Below, piece after piece: positions 17,483 to 27,598 of a DNA stretch of 64,000 bases. Under the pieces are notes generated by a model that had not been told where the DNA came from, searched no databases, and was given only the letters and a program-made list of their open reading frames with translations. Position 1 is the first letter of the stretch. The number at the start of each line of letters is the position of its first letter. This DNA is from SZUA-36 sp963727635. GTDB taxonomy: Bacteria; Pseudomonadota; Gammaproteobacteria; Xanthomonadales; SZUA-36. Position numbers and translations under genes: made by a program. The DNA lies in assembly GCA_963727635.1 (NCBI GenBank), contig CAVSHP010000015.1:186001-250000 (forward strand), given 5' to 3'.

Positions 17483-18037
17483 TGCCGGATCACCGTGACG
17501 GGTGCAGTCTGCGGCCTCGGTCTATGCCAGCGCGGCGGGCTGGTTTCAGCGGCGACGATGTCAATACAATCCACCGGGCAGGGTGGCAGACACAGGTTGC
17601 AACCGGTGCACTCGGATTTGATCACGGTGTGCATCAGCTTGGCGGCGCCGACAATGGCGTCGACGGGACAGGCCTGTATACACAGGGTGCAACCGATACA
17701 GCGTGTCTCGTCGATCAGGACCACGGTTTTGCAGGTCTCCTCTCCATTTTCAGGGTTCAGCGGTTTGGCTTCGCGGCCGAGCAGGTCGGCCAGCGCGCGG
17801 ATACCGGCGTCACCGCCCGGGCGGGCACTGGTTGATATCGGCCTCGTCCCGGGCGATCGCCTCGGCGTAAGGCCGGCAACCCGGGTAACCGCACTGGCCG
17901 CACTGGGTTTGCGGCAGCAAGGCATCGATGCGCTCGACGACAGGGTCAGCTTCGACGCGAAAGCGCAGCGCGGCCCAGCCAAGACCCAGGCCAAAAGCGA
18001 TACCCAGTGCGCTCAGTAGCAGGATTGAAATCAACAT
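17479..18037 (-). CDS. rsxB: Rnf/Rsx electron transport complex subunit B, one frameshift
   Basis: The N-terminal part (a membrane anchor, then PQTQCGQCGYPGCRPYAEAIA) lies in one frame and ends at INQCPPGR. After one extra G near 17815-17822 (CCCGGGCGG run) the protein continues as GGDAGIRALADLLG, then two [4Fe-4S] motifs CIGCTLCIQACPVDAI and CTGCNLCLPPCPVDCI. Restoring the frame gives a normal RsxB of about 185 residues. RsxB is the ferredoxin-like subunit passing electrons between RsxC and the membrane part. The upstream extension of the second frame is not coding. A sequencing indel is the likeliest cause. Confidence 0.9.
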
Positions 18038-18068
18038 ACCGGCGGACAGCTTGTGACGGACCGGGTGA

Positions 18069-18650
18069 TCACAGGTTGGCCAGGCCTTTGAAGCCCATAA
18101 ACGCAAGCGCCATCAAGCCGGCGGTGATCAGGCCGATCGGCGTGCCCTTGAACGGTGCGGGCACGTCGGCCAGCGTGATACGTTCGCGCATGGCGGCAAA
18201 TAACACCAGCACGAGACCAAAACCCGCCGCTGCGCCGAACCCGTACAGGGCCGATTGCAGCAGGTTGTGCTGTTCCTGGACATTCAACAGGGCAACGCCA
18301 AGTACCGCACAATTACTGGTGATCAACGGCAGAAAAATTCCCAGTACCCGGTACAGCACCGGGCTGCTTTTACGCATGAACATTTCGGTCAGTTGCACGG
18401 TCACGGCGATGACCAGGATAAAGCTCAGCGTGGAAAGATATTCGAGGTGAAGCGGCATCAGCAGGTAGCGGTGTACCAGGTAGCTGGATACCGAGGACAG
18501 TGTCAGTACAAAGGCGGTTGCCACCGCCATGCCCATCGCACCTTCCAGCTTGTTTGAAACACCCATGAACGGACACAGGCCAAGAAATCGAACCAGGACA
18601 AAATTGTTGGCCAGTACGGTGCTTACCAGGATCAGCAGGTGCTCACTCAT
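18069..18650 (-). CDS. rsxA: Rnf/Rsx electron transport complex subunit A
   Basis: A 193-residue membrane protein with six helices: LANNFVLVRFLGLCPFMGVSNKLEGAMGM and GIFLPLITSNCAVLGVALLN hold the conserved cysteines that ligate an intramembrane [2Fe-2S] cluster with RsxE. Length and sequence are canonical. It is the first gene of the rsxABCDGE operon; the promoter probably lies in or beyond the 26-base gap after the metG stop, so it may be read through from metG. Confidence 0.95.
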   Translation of the reverse strand: MSEHLLILVSTVLANNFVLVRFLGLCPFMGVSNKLEGAMGMAVATAFVLTLSSVSSYLVHRYLLMPLHLEYLSTLSFILVIAVTVQLTEMFMRKSSPVLYRVLGIFLPLITSNCAVLGVALLNVQEQHNLLQSALYGFGAAAGFGLVLVLFAAMRERITLADVPAPFKGTPIGLITAGLMALAFMGFKGLANL

Positions 18651-18676
18651 AGGCTGGAAATCTCACCGCAACGGAT

Positions 18677-20695
18677 TCAGGTCACGCGCATACCCGGCAC
18701 CGCGCCATCATCCGGGCTGAGTATAAACAGGTCTTTGCCACCCGGACCGGCGGCCAGCACCATGCCCTCGGAAACACCAAAACGCATTTTCCGTGGTTTC
18801 AGATTTGCCACCATCACCGTGAAACGTCCGACCAGGTCTTGAGGCGCATAGGCGGACTTGATGCCGGCAAACACGTTGCGGGTTTCGCCACCGATATCGA
18901 GGGTCAGTTGCACCAGTTTGTCCGCTTCGGGCACGGCTTTTGCGTCGACGATTTTTGCAATGCGCAGATCGACTTTGAGGAAATCATCGATTTCGATCTC
19001 GTCGGCAAGTTCCAGCGCCGGCCTGGCAGGTGTTTCGGTAGATTGCAGATTTTCCTTTGAATGTTCGATCATGGCTTCGATCCTGAGTGGGTCAACCCGT
19101 GTCATTAATGGCAGGAAGGTGTTGATGGAGACATCCAGCATGGGCTGGTCGAGATCGGACCATTGATCCAGCGGCACACCGAGGAATTCGGCGGCGGTCG
19201 CGGCTGTGAATGGCACCACCGGCGCCAGGTAGGTCATCAATACCCTGAACAGGTTGATGCCCTGGGTGCAGATGGCCTGCACATTGGCCTGCTGACCTTC
19301 CTGCTTGTTCAGTGCCAGGGTTTGTGCTCGTCGATATAACGGTTGCCCTCATCCGCCAACGCCATGATGCGGCGGATGGCCGACTGGTAGTTGCGCTGCT
19401 CGAAATCGTCGGCAATGTGTTCACGCTGCGCCAGGAACCTTTGATACAGGTCCGGATCGGGAAGCTTTGATGCCAGGCGGCCGTTTGAGCCACGCTGGAT
19501 AAACCCGGCGCAACGGCTGGCGATATTGACGACCTTTCCGACCATGTCCGAGTTCACGCGGAAGACGAAATCGTCCAGGCTCAGGTCGATGTCACCGAGA
19601 CCCGGACCGAGACGTGCGCAGAAGTAATAGCGCAGGTAATCGGGGTCCAGGTGATCGAGATAGGTTCGCGCCTGGATAAATGTACCGCGCGACTTGGACA
19701 TTTTTGCACCGTCGACGGTCAGGAAACCATGCGCGTACACCGCCGTCGGTGTGCGGAAGCCGGCCCCCATCAGCATTGCCGGCCAGAACAGGGTATGGAA
19801 GTAAACGATGTCCTTGCCGACGAAATTGTAAAGTTCGGTATCGGTATCCGGGTTCCACCATTCATCGAAATCCAGGCCGATGCGCTCGCTCAGCTCCTTG
19901 AAACTGGCCATATAACCAATCGGTGCGTCCACCCAGACATAAAAGTACTTGTTCTGCGTGCCGGGGATCTTGAAACCAAAATAGGGCTCATCACGGGATA
20001 TGTCCCAATCCCGCAGGCCGTCGGAGAACCACTCCTGCATCTTGTTGACCACTTCGGGTTGCAATGCCCGTTCGCTGAACCAGTTTTGCAGGCGGTTTTC
20101 AAATGCCGACAGCCGCACGAAATAGTGTTCGGAATCGCGCATCACCGGCGCACTGCCGCTGACGGCTGAACGGGGGTCAATCAGGTCGGTCGGGCTGTAG
20201 GTGCTGCCGCACGACTCGCAACTGTCGCCGTACTGGTCCGGGGTTTTGCATTTGGGACAGGTGCCCTTGATAAAGCGATCCGGCAAAAACATGCCTTTTT
20301 GTTCGTCATAAAACTGCGAGATACTGCGTCGTTCGATGTAGCCACCGTCTTCGAGGCGATTGTAGATGGTTTCCACGCACTGCCGGTTGGCCTCGCCATG
20401 GGTGGTCGCGTAGTTGTCAAAACTGAGTCCGAAACCCCTGAAATCCCGCTGGTGCTCGGCGTTCATCCGCTCGATCAGTTCTTCCGGTTTGATGTTTTCA
20501 GCCTGTGCACGCAACATGATCGGTGTGCCATGGGCATCGTCAGCCCAGGCAAAATAGACATTCATGTCCCTGGGCCCGCTGGAAACGTGCCCAGATATCG
20601 GTCTGGATATATTCCAGCATGTGACCGAGGTGGATCGCGCCGTTGGCGTAGGGCAGGGCGCTGGTCACCAGTATTCTTCTTTTCTGTTTGCTCAT
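18677..20695 (-). CDS. metG: Methionyl-tRNA synthetase, two frameshifts
   Basis: The start at 20695 gives RRILVTSALPYANGAIHLGH (HIGH motif). A slip near 20556-20565 moves the frame to YFAWADDAHGTPIML. The main frame has the zinc knuckle CPKCKTPDQYGDSCESCG, KIPGTQNKYFYVWVDAPIGYMAS and VDGAKMSKSRGTFI (KMSKS). A second slip near 19310-19320, after DEHKPW, leads into LNKQEGQQANVQAICTQGI and the C-terminal tRNA-binding domain (IDDFLKVDLRIAKIVDA ... LKPRKMRFGVSEGM). Once the frames are joined the length (about 672 residues) is normal. The gene is essential, so the breaks are most likely sequence errors. It charges tRNA-Met in the cytoplasm. Confidence 0.93.
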
Positions 20696-20780
20696 AGTTT
20701 TTGCTTGTGTTGCCGGGTTCGGGGCTTTGTCTGAATGCGCAATTATGGCACGCCGGTCAGACAAGCTGTAGCGTCTGGTG

Positions 20781-20805
20781 GGCAAAATGCCAATTGGATT
20801 TTGCC
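20781..20805. promoter_or_regulatory. Inverted repeat in the metG/apbC divergent spacer
   Basis: The arms ggcaaaat and attttgcc flank a 9-base centre (gccaattgg) within the 196-base spacer between divergent metG and apbC. The symmetry fits a dimeric regulator site or part of a promoter region. I do not recognise a known operator, so this is a weak call. Confidence 0.25.
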
Positions 20806-20891
20806 ACTGTGGGTGCCAATCCGGTCAGTATTAACGAGTACAATGTTGCGCCTGTTTGAATAGCCGCGTTTTTCCAGGAGAGTTATACTAC

Positions 20892-21968
20892 ATGAACAAA
20901 GAATCCGTAATGGCCTTACTGGCCGGCGTAATCGATGAAAATTCAGCCCGGGACCTGGTCTCGGCCGGTGTCATTCGAGAAGTGGGCATACATGAAGACC
21001 GCGTCAGCGTGGATGTCCGCCTGGGTTATCCGTTGGTCGATAACGGCGCGGAACTGGCAGACAGGATAAAGACACAACTCGAAGCCGATCCGGCCATCGA
21101 CAAGGCGAGCGTAAACATGAGTTTCAAGGTCATGCCACACAAGGTGCAGGAAGACCTCAAGCCGCTGGACTCGATAGCCAATATCATCGCCGTGGGTTCG
21201 GGCAAGGGCGGTGTGGGCAAATCCACCACCGCGGTCAACCTGGCGCTTGCCCTGCAGCGCGAGGGCGCACGCGTCGGTTTGCTGGATGCGGATATCTACG
21301 GCCCCAGCATACCCTCGATGCTGGGTGTCAAGGGCCAGCCGAGCACCGATGGCGAGCACATCATTCCAAAAGAGGCCCACGGTCTGAAGGTGATGTCGAT
21401 CGGCTTCCTGGTTGCGGAAGACACGGCCATGATCTGGCGTGGACCGATGGTGACCTCGGCCCTGCAGCAATTGCTCGGCGACACGCTTTGGGGGCCGCTC
21501 GACTACCTGATCATCGACCTGCCGCCGGGCACCGGCGATATCCAGTTGACGCTGGCGCAGAAGATACCGGTCGCCGGTGCGGTCATCGTCACGACCCCGC
21601 AGGACATCGCACTGCTGGACGCGCGCCGGGCGGTCCACATGTTCCGCAAGGTCGGTGTGCCGGTCCTGGGTGTGGTCGAGAACATGAGCACGCATATCTG
21701 TACCGCCTGTGGTCATGAAGAAGCGATCTTCGGCCACGGCGGCGGTGAACAGATGGCCAAGGATTTCGATATTCCATTGCTGGGCCAGTTGCCGCTGACG
21801 ATGGAAATCCGTTCGTCGCTGGACGCGGGCAAGCCGACCATGGTGCAGGGCAAGGACTCACCCATCGCGAAGAGTTACCGCAGCCTGGCCCTGAGAACCG
21901 CAGGCGAATTATCGGTCATGCCACGCAGCATGACGGTGCAGATGCCACAGATTGTTATCCAGAACTGA
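20892..21968 (+). CDS. apbC: Iron-sulfur cluster carrier ApbC/Mrp (P-loop ATPase)
   Basis: A 358-residue protein. Residues 1-85 form a MIP18/DUF59 domain (MALLAGVIDENSARDLVSAGVI). The ParA/MinD-like ATPase has VGSGKGGVGKSTTAVNLA (deviant Walker A), LLDADIYGPSIPSMLG, LIIDLPPGTGDIQLTL and, near the C-terminus, HICTACGHEEAIFG with the CxxC that holds a bridging [4Fe-4S] cluster. It loads Fe-S clusters onto target proteins. The ATG at 20892 follows CAGGAGAG. It lies directly upstream of dcd, 15 bases apart, as in many gammaproteobacteria. Confidence 0.94.
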   Translation: MNKESVMALLAGVIDENSARDLVSAGVIREVGIHEDRVSVDVRLGYPLVDNGAELADRIKTQLEADPAIDKASVNMSFKVMPHKVQEDLKPLDSIANIIAVGSGKGGVGKSTTAVNLALALQREGARVGLLDADIYGPSIPSMLGVKGQPSTDGEHIIPKEAHGLKVMSIGFLVAEDTAMIWRGPMVTSALQQLLGDTLWGPLDYLIIDLPPGTGDIQLTLAQKIPVAGAVIVTTPQDIALLDARRAVHMFRKVGVPVLGVVENMSTHICTACGHEEAIFGHGGGEQMAKDFDIPLLGQLPLTMEIRSSLDAGKPTMVQGKDSPIAKSYRSLALRTAGELSVMPRSMTVQMPQIVIQN

Positions 21969-21983
21969 CGGAGCCCGGCACCG

Positions 21984-22553
21984 GTGAGTATCAAGTCCGA
22001 TCATTGGATCCGCCGCATGGCGCTGGAACACGGCATGATAGAGCCGTTTGAAGCCGGGCAGGTCAACACGGCTGGCAATGGAGGCCGCATGATTTCCTAC
22101 GGCACCTCCAGTTACGGCTACGACGTGCGCTGTGCCAATCACTTCAAGATTTTTACCAATATCAATTCCGCAGTGGTCGACCCGAAGAATTTCGATGAGA
22201 ACAGTTTTGTCGATTTTATCGGTGACGTATGTATTATCCCGCCCAATTCGTTTGCCCTGGCGCACACGGTTGAATATCTGCGTATTCCGCGGAACGTTCT
22301 GACCATCTGTCTGGGCAAATCGACCTACGCGCGCTGCGGCATCATCGTCAATGTCACGCCGCTGGAACCGGAATGGGAAGGCCACGTGACGCTGGAGTTT
22401 TCCAATACAACTACGCTGCCCGCCAAGGTTTATGCCAATGAGGGCGTCGCGCAGTTCCTGTTTTTTGAGTCCGACGAGCAGTGTGAAACCACCTACGCCG
22501 ATCGCAAGGGCAAGTACCAGGGCCAGAGGGGTGTCACCTTACCCAAGGCCTGA
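21984..22553 (+). CDS. dcd: dCTP deaminase
   Basis: A 189-residue protein from a GTG start: SIKSDHWIRRMALEHGMIEPF, ISYGTSSYGYDVRCA, VCIIPPNSFALAHTVEYLRIP, ICLGKSTYARCGIIVNVTPLEP and WEGHVTLEFSNTTTLPAKVYANEG match the Pseudomonas-type Dcd end to end. It deaminates dCTP to dUTP as a source of dTMP, as a trimer in the cytoplasm. The active-site Glu is in the WEGHVTLEF region. It follows apbC closely and is probably co-transcribed. Confidence 0.95.
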   Translation: MSIKSDHWIRRMALEHGMIEPFEAGQVNTAGNGGRMISYGTSSYGYDVRCANHFKIFTNINSAVVDPKNFDENSFVDFIGDVCIIPPNSFALAHTVEYLRIPRNVLTICLGKSTYARCGIIVNVTPLEPEWEGHVTLEFSNTTTLPAKVYANEGVAQFLFFESDEQCETTYADRKGKYQGQRGVTLPKA

Positions 22554-22568
22554 ATCGAGGAAAAAAAC

Positions 22569-22601
22569 ATGCAATTGATTGGATACCTGGATTCACCGTG
22601 A
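22569..22601 (+). pseudogene. Possible 5' stub of a glutathione S-transferase gene
   Basis: Directly after dcd, a GAGG site precedes an ATG and codons for MQLIGYLDSP, then TGA. Many bacterial GSTs begin with the near-identical pattern LIGYLDSPYVRR. Here the sequence stops matching exactly at the point where the conserved YVRR should follow. It could be a deletion scar of a lost GST gene or a coincidence of ten residues. Confidence 0.3.
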
Positions 22602-22652
22602 CCAGGAATCCTTCCCAAAAGATGATCAGGAAAAGATAAAAGGAAATCAACC

Positions 22653-25635
22653 ATGAAACGCAGTCATTCATTTTTATTGCTTGTCATGTTCTCCGGGCTG
22701 TTGCTTGCAACCGCACTCCAGGCGCGGTCACAGGCCGGACCGCCGGCTGATTATGCCGCCAAGGCAGCCGCCTGGCAGACGCAACAGTCCATGCTTGCAG
22801 CCTCGCCTTATACCGGTTTGAAATGGCGCAGCATCGGCCCGGTGGTGCAGGGCGGGCGCTTGGTGGACATGGAAGTGGTGCCCGGCCAGCCTTACACCTT
22901 TTACGCGGCCTATGCCTCCGGTGGTTTGTGGAAAACCACCAATAACGGCCACACCTTCAAACCGTTGTTTGATCACCAGCCCAGCATGATCATGGGTGAT
23001 ATCGCGGTTGATCCAAACCATCCCGAGACGGTGTGGGTGGGTACCGGTGAGAACAATTCATCACGATCTTCGTATGGCGGAATGGGTGTTTACCGCTCCG
23101 ATGACGGCGGCCAGAACTGGGTCTACATGGGGCTCGGCGACAGCGATCGCATCGGCCGTATCCTGGTTGACCCGGATGACTCAGACACGATCTACGTGGC
23201 GGCCCTTGGCAAGCTGTATACACCGGGCGGGCAGCGTGGCGTGTTCCGCAGCCGCGACGGCGGCAAGAGCTGGCAGCAGGTGCTCAAGGGCGGCGAGTGG
23301 ACCGGTGCAATTGACCTGGTTTTCAAACCCGGTGATACAAAGACACTCTACGCAGCGGCCTGGGAACGCAAGCGCCGGCCATGGGAATTTACCGAGGACG
23401 GCAACGGCTCAGCCATTTACAAGACCACGGACGGCGGCGACCACTGGTCGAAGCTTGATGGCGGACTGCCGAGTGGCGACTTTGTCGGGCGTATCGGCCT
23501 CGCGGTCAGTGCGGCCAGCCCCGATACCGTCTATGCCAGCATCGATAACCAGCAACCCTTGCCCGAGGATCAATGGGACCTCGGCGACCGGCCGGTCAGT
23601 GCCAAGCGTTTACGCAAGATGAGCAAGGAGGAATTCCTCGCCCAGGACAAGGATGAAATTGAGCGATTCATTCGCAGTTCGGATCTCGATGTCAATATCG
23701 ATGCCGACGAGCTGATCGAATGGGTTAAAACCGACAAGGTCAGCGTTCAGGAAATCATCGATGAGCTCGGTGACGCCAACGCCGACCTGTTCAACACGGA
23801 CATCGTGGGTCTGCAGGTATGGCGTTCCGATGATGCGGGCGCCAGCTGGAAGGTTACCCATGACGGACCACTGGACGAGGTCGTCTACTCCTATGGTTAT
23901 TACTTTGGCCAGATCCGGGTCTCACCCGCAAACGTGGACGAGGTCTATGTGCTGGGCGTGCCGGTGGTCAAGTCCAGCGATGGCGGCAAGACCTGGATTT
24001 CGGTACAGGGCCGCAACGCGCACAGCGATAACCAGGCGATGTGGATCGACCCCCAGCATCCCGAACACGTGCTGATCGGCAGCGACGGCGGCGCCGACGT
24101 GAGTTATGACGGCGGTCAGACATGGGTGAAGGTGGACGCCCAGCCATTGGGGCAGTTCTATACCGTCAATGTCGATATGGCAGAACCTTACAATGTCTAC
24201 GGTGGTCTGCAGGACAACGGCACGATCCGCTGCGCTTCCACCAACCGCTGGGAAAGCGGGGACAGCTGTACATTTATCAATGGCGGTGACGGGATGTACG
24301 TGGCGGTGGATCCGCGTGACAACAGCACCGTATATTCCGGTTCACAATTTGGTTACTACGACCGGCAAAGCGCGGACGGCAAAACTTCCGAGGTGAGGCC
24401 GCGCCGCGCCTTCGGTGATCCGGCCCTGCGCTACAATTGGAATACACCGGTCATCCTCTCGAAGCACAACGCGGACGTGGTGTATTTCGGCACCGATAGA
24501 CTCTACCGCTCGATGGACCAGGGTGAGACCTGGACGGCCATCAGCGGCGATCTGAGCGTTTCAAAGAATCGCGGCAATGTGCCGTTCGGGACGCTGACGA
24601 CATTGTCGGAATCCGGCCTGCAATTCGGCCTCATCTGGGCCGGCACCGATGACGGGCAGGTGTGGGTGACGGACAGCAGCGGTGTGCGCTGGCAGAATGT
24701 CTCCGAAAAGCTTCCAAAAGACCGTTGGGTCAGTCGTGTCGAGGCTTCCAGCCATGTCCGCGAGCGCGCCTATGTCACGCTCAACGGCTATCGTGACGAC
24801 GACATCCGCGCCTACGTTTACCGCACCGACGATCTTGGTAAAACCTTCAAGGATATCAGCAAGGGTTTGCCGGCCTCGGCCGTCAACGTCATCCGCGAGG
24901 ACCCGTTGGTGGAAGACATCCTCTACCTGGGCAACGACAACGGCGTCTATGTATCCACCGACCGCGGTGAATCCTGGTCGGCACTCCAGGGCGGTCTGCC
25001 CAACGTACCGGTACACGATCTGATGGTGCACCCGCGTGAACGCGAACTGGTCGCGGGCACCCATGGCCGAAGCATCTGGATCGTCGACGTACTGCCGTTG
25101 CAGGACCTGGTGGAGGCGGGTGGCGATGTCGCGCTCAAGGTGTTTTATATCGATGACGTGAAGGCCAGTCGTGGTTGGCGCAGTGAACGTTCCCGTTGGT
25201 ATTTCCGGCCCGAAGAGGCGCCGAAGTCAACGGTCACGTACTGGAGCGACAGCGCAGGCACGGCGACGATTGAAATCGTTGACAGCAACGATGCAGTCGT
25301 GCGTCGGCTGAGCAACGCAATCCGTCCACGGTATGAACAGCTTCGATTGGGATTTGCTGGTCGATGAGGAACTGGCGCTGGCAGCTGAAAAAACCGGCTT
25401 GGAGAAGGCGAAAGCAGCTGCGGGCGACAAGACGGACGAGACCCTCAATCTGGCCAGCACACCCTATGCCGAGTCTGTGCGCCTGGGTCAGGTACTGTAT
25501 GCGGTTCCGGGTGACTATACCGTCAGGGTCAGTGTCGCTGACAAGCATGACAGCATCGGGCTGAAAATCAATCCGCCCAAGGCCTTCGAACCGCGGACAA
25601 AGAAGACCTACAAACTGCGGGGCAAGAAAGAATAA
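22653..25635 (+). CDS. Exported sortilin/BNR-repeat beta-propeller protein, one frameshift
   Basis: A signal peptide (LLLVMFSGLLLATALQA) is followed by a long WD40/YVTN/BNR and VPS10 (sortilin-like) propeller with many Asp-box-like units: GLWKTTNNGHTF, GVYRSDDGGQNW, GVFRSRDGGKSW, AIYKTTDGGDHW, VVKSSDGGKTWI, LYRSMDQGETW and VYVSTDRGESW. A slip near 25331-25340 shifts the frame; the C-terminal 100 residues (MNSFDWDLLVDEELAL ... KTYKLRGKKE) continue in the next frame. Whole length is about 993 residues. Relatives are common in environmental proteobacteria and Bacteroidetes; some are glycosidase- or protease-associated, but function is not established. Predicted periplasmic or secreted. A possible small tail domain resembling FlgD Ig-like ends follows the propeller. 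Confidence 0.85.
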
Positions 25636-25670
25636 AAAAATACCCGGGAGCGGCGTCATTGCCGCTCCCG
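25633..25670 (-). terminator. Intrinsic terminator for trkH
   Basis: A 10-bp perfect GC-rich stem (cgggagcggc / gccgctcccg) with a 6-base loop sits at 25645-25670. On the minus strand it is followed by TATTTTTTT, the arrangement of a rho-independent terminator for trkH. It also lies right after the plus-strand BNR-repeat gene, where the T-run is absent. Confidence 0.75.
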
Positions 25671-25756
25671 GTCGTGATATCTCAATAAGGTACCCGCGTT
25701 TGCGGTAATGGTCCGAAACTTTCGCCGGTATGTGACAGACGATCCCGTTTCGCCGC

Positions 25757-27208
25757 TCAGGCGTGCCAGAAATCCGGCAGCATCAGGACCAGCATGGTGT
25801 AGATTTCAAGACGGCCCAGCAGCATTGCGAAACTCAGAATCACCTTGGCCGGGTCGTTCAGGGAGGCATAGTGGATACCGGCTTCTCCAAGGGCGGGACC
25901 CATGTTGGCGATACAGGCGATGACGGCCGAGTAGGATGTGACCATGTCGAGACCTGTAGCGGTCAGCAGCATGGTCATGATTGCGAAGCTGGCGATGAAA
26001 AGGAAGAAAAATCCCCAGACGGCGTTCATGACGGTCGGGGAAGCCGACCGGCCTTCGTATTTAACCGGAATAATGGCGCGCGGATGAATCAGTTGGCGGA
26101 TTTCACGCAGGGCCTGGTGGTTCAAAAGAACGACGCGTATGACTTTCATGCCGCCGGCGGTGCTGCCGGCACAACCACCGATAAAGGCGACTAAAATCAG
26201 CAGCAAGGCGACAAAACTCGGCCAGGTGTAAAACGGCTCGGTGGTGAAACCGGTGGTCGTCATGACCGACACGACGTGGAACATACCATGGCGAAACGAC
26301 GTGGCGAAGCTGTCGAAGGTATTGGTCAGGTACAGCCCGAAGGTCGCTAAAATACTAAAAAAAACCAGCAGGAAAGCATAGGCCTTGAGTTCGCTGTCCT
26401 TGAAATATGACTGCATGCTGGCCCTGTGCCAGGCGATAAAGTGAAGTGAAAAATTAATCCCCGCCATAAACATGAAAAACACGGATATCGCTTCCAGCGT
26501 GGGGCTGTTCCAGTACGCAAAGCTTTCATTGTGGGTGGAAAATCCACCGGTGGCGACGGTGGCAAAGGAATGACAGATGGCGTCGAACAGATCCATGCCT
26601 CCCATGTCATAGGCGGCGGTACAGGCGATGGTAATGCTCAGGTAAATCAGCCAAAGGGCTTTTGCCGTCTCGGTGATGCGTGGTGTCAACTTGGCATCTT
26701 TCATCGGCCCGGGCGTTTCCGCCCTGAACAATTGCATGCCGCCGATGCGTAACATCGGCAGGATGGCGACCGCCAGCACGATAATGCCCATGCCACCGAG
26801 CCATTGTGTCTGCATGCGGTAATAAAGGACGGCGCGTGGCAAGGCGTCAACATTGGTGATAATCGTCGCGCCGGTGGTGGTGAAGCCGGACGTGGATTCG
26901 AATACGGCGTCTATAAAAGACAAATCGGGTGATTTCAGAAGAAGGAATGGCAATGCGCCCACCAGCACCACGGCCAGCCAGCTGCAGGTGACAACCAGGA
27001 AACCGTCGCGCAGCCGCAACTCCCGCTTGTTGTGTCTGACGGGTATGAAAATAAGCATGCCCACCAGCAGGAAAATGGTCGCGCTGTCGAGGAAGAGGTT
27101 GTACGTGCCATCACCGTAGTAGAGTGATACGAGTATCGGCGGAATCATCATCAGGCTCGAAGCCGCGATGAGAAATCCGATCACCCTTTGAATATTTCCA
27201 AAACCCAT
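25757..27208 (-). CDS. trkH: Trk-type potassium uptake channel subunit TrkH
   Basis: A 483-residue membrane protein with the four P-loop repeats of the SKT superfamily: ESTSGFTTTGATI, SFATVATGGFST, SVMTTTGFTTE and ACIANMGPALGE. GGCAGSTAGGMKVIRV and LGRLEIYTMLVLM are TrkH signatures. It forms the K+ translocating dimer in the inner membrane, gated by TrkA, which is not in this window. The start at 27208 is just 6 bases from a 269-bp inverted-repeat element, so that element occupies the 5' untranslated/promoter region. Confidence 0.95.
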   Translation of the reverse strand: MGFGNIQRVIGFLIAASSLMMIPPILVSLYYGDGTYNLFLDSATIFLLVGMLIFIPVRHNKRELRLRDGFLVVTCSWLAVVLVGALPFLLLKSPDLSFIDAVFESTSGFTTTGATIITNVDALPRAVLYYRMQTQWLGGMGIIVLAVAILPMLRIGGMQLFRAETPGPMKDAKLTPRITETAKALWLIYLSITIACTAAYDMGGMDLFDAICHSFATVATGGFSTHNESFAYWNSPTLEAISVFFMFMAGINFSLHFIAWHRASMQSYFKDSELKAYAFLLVFFSILATFGLYLTNTFDSFATSFRHGMFHVVSVMTTTGFTTEPFYTWPSFVALLLILVAFIGGCAGSTAGGMKVIRVVLLNHQALREIRQLIHPRAIIPVKYEGRSASPTVMNAVWGFFFLFIASFAIMTMLLTATGLDMVTSYSAVIACIANMGPALGEAGIHYASLNDPAKVILSFAMLLGRLEIYTMLVLMLPDFWHA

Positions 27209-27213
27209 GATTT

Positions 27214-27482
27214 AGGGCCTGTTAACACTATGCGGATGCCCAGCGTTGGCTCTCCAATCGAGCCAGGCAAGACGCGCAGAGCGCAGTTTGGTTGTTCCAA
27301 ATAAGCGATAAGCACCGCCGCATGGCGCGATTGGAGAGCCAACCCTTCGGGACAAGGCCATTTTTCCGCATGACGGCGTTGCACTTTCGCTCATGTACCC
27401 CGGGTACATTACGCTCAGTGCGCCTTGTCCTGCAAAAAAATGACCGCTGTCGATGGGTATCCGCATAGTGTTAACAGGCCCT
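27214..27482. mobile_element. 269-bp MITE-like element with 29-bp terminal inverted repeats
   Basis: The ends at 27214-27242 and 27454-27482 are inverted copies (outer sequence agggcctgttaacactatg) that differ at one of 29 positions. Inside, gttggctctccaatcg (27245-27260) and its exact complement (27328-27343) form a second inverted pair, and a tgtaccccgggtaca palindrome lies near 27394. There is no coding capacity for a transposase. I see no clear target-site duplication. A near-identical copy of the right end occurs at 62962-62983, which supports a repeated family in this genome. Confidence 0.75.
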
Positions 27483-27598
27483 GGTTGCCATGATTAAATT
27501 GTACGGCTGGCCCTAGGGTCCAGGCGCAGTGAGTTTAATCTGTTTGTTCGTCCCCGTCTGCTGGTCAAGTGTACTTTTTCAGATATGTTAGCACGCGA

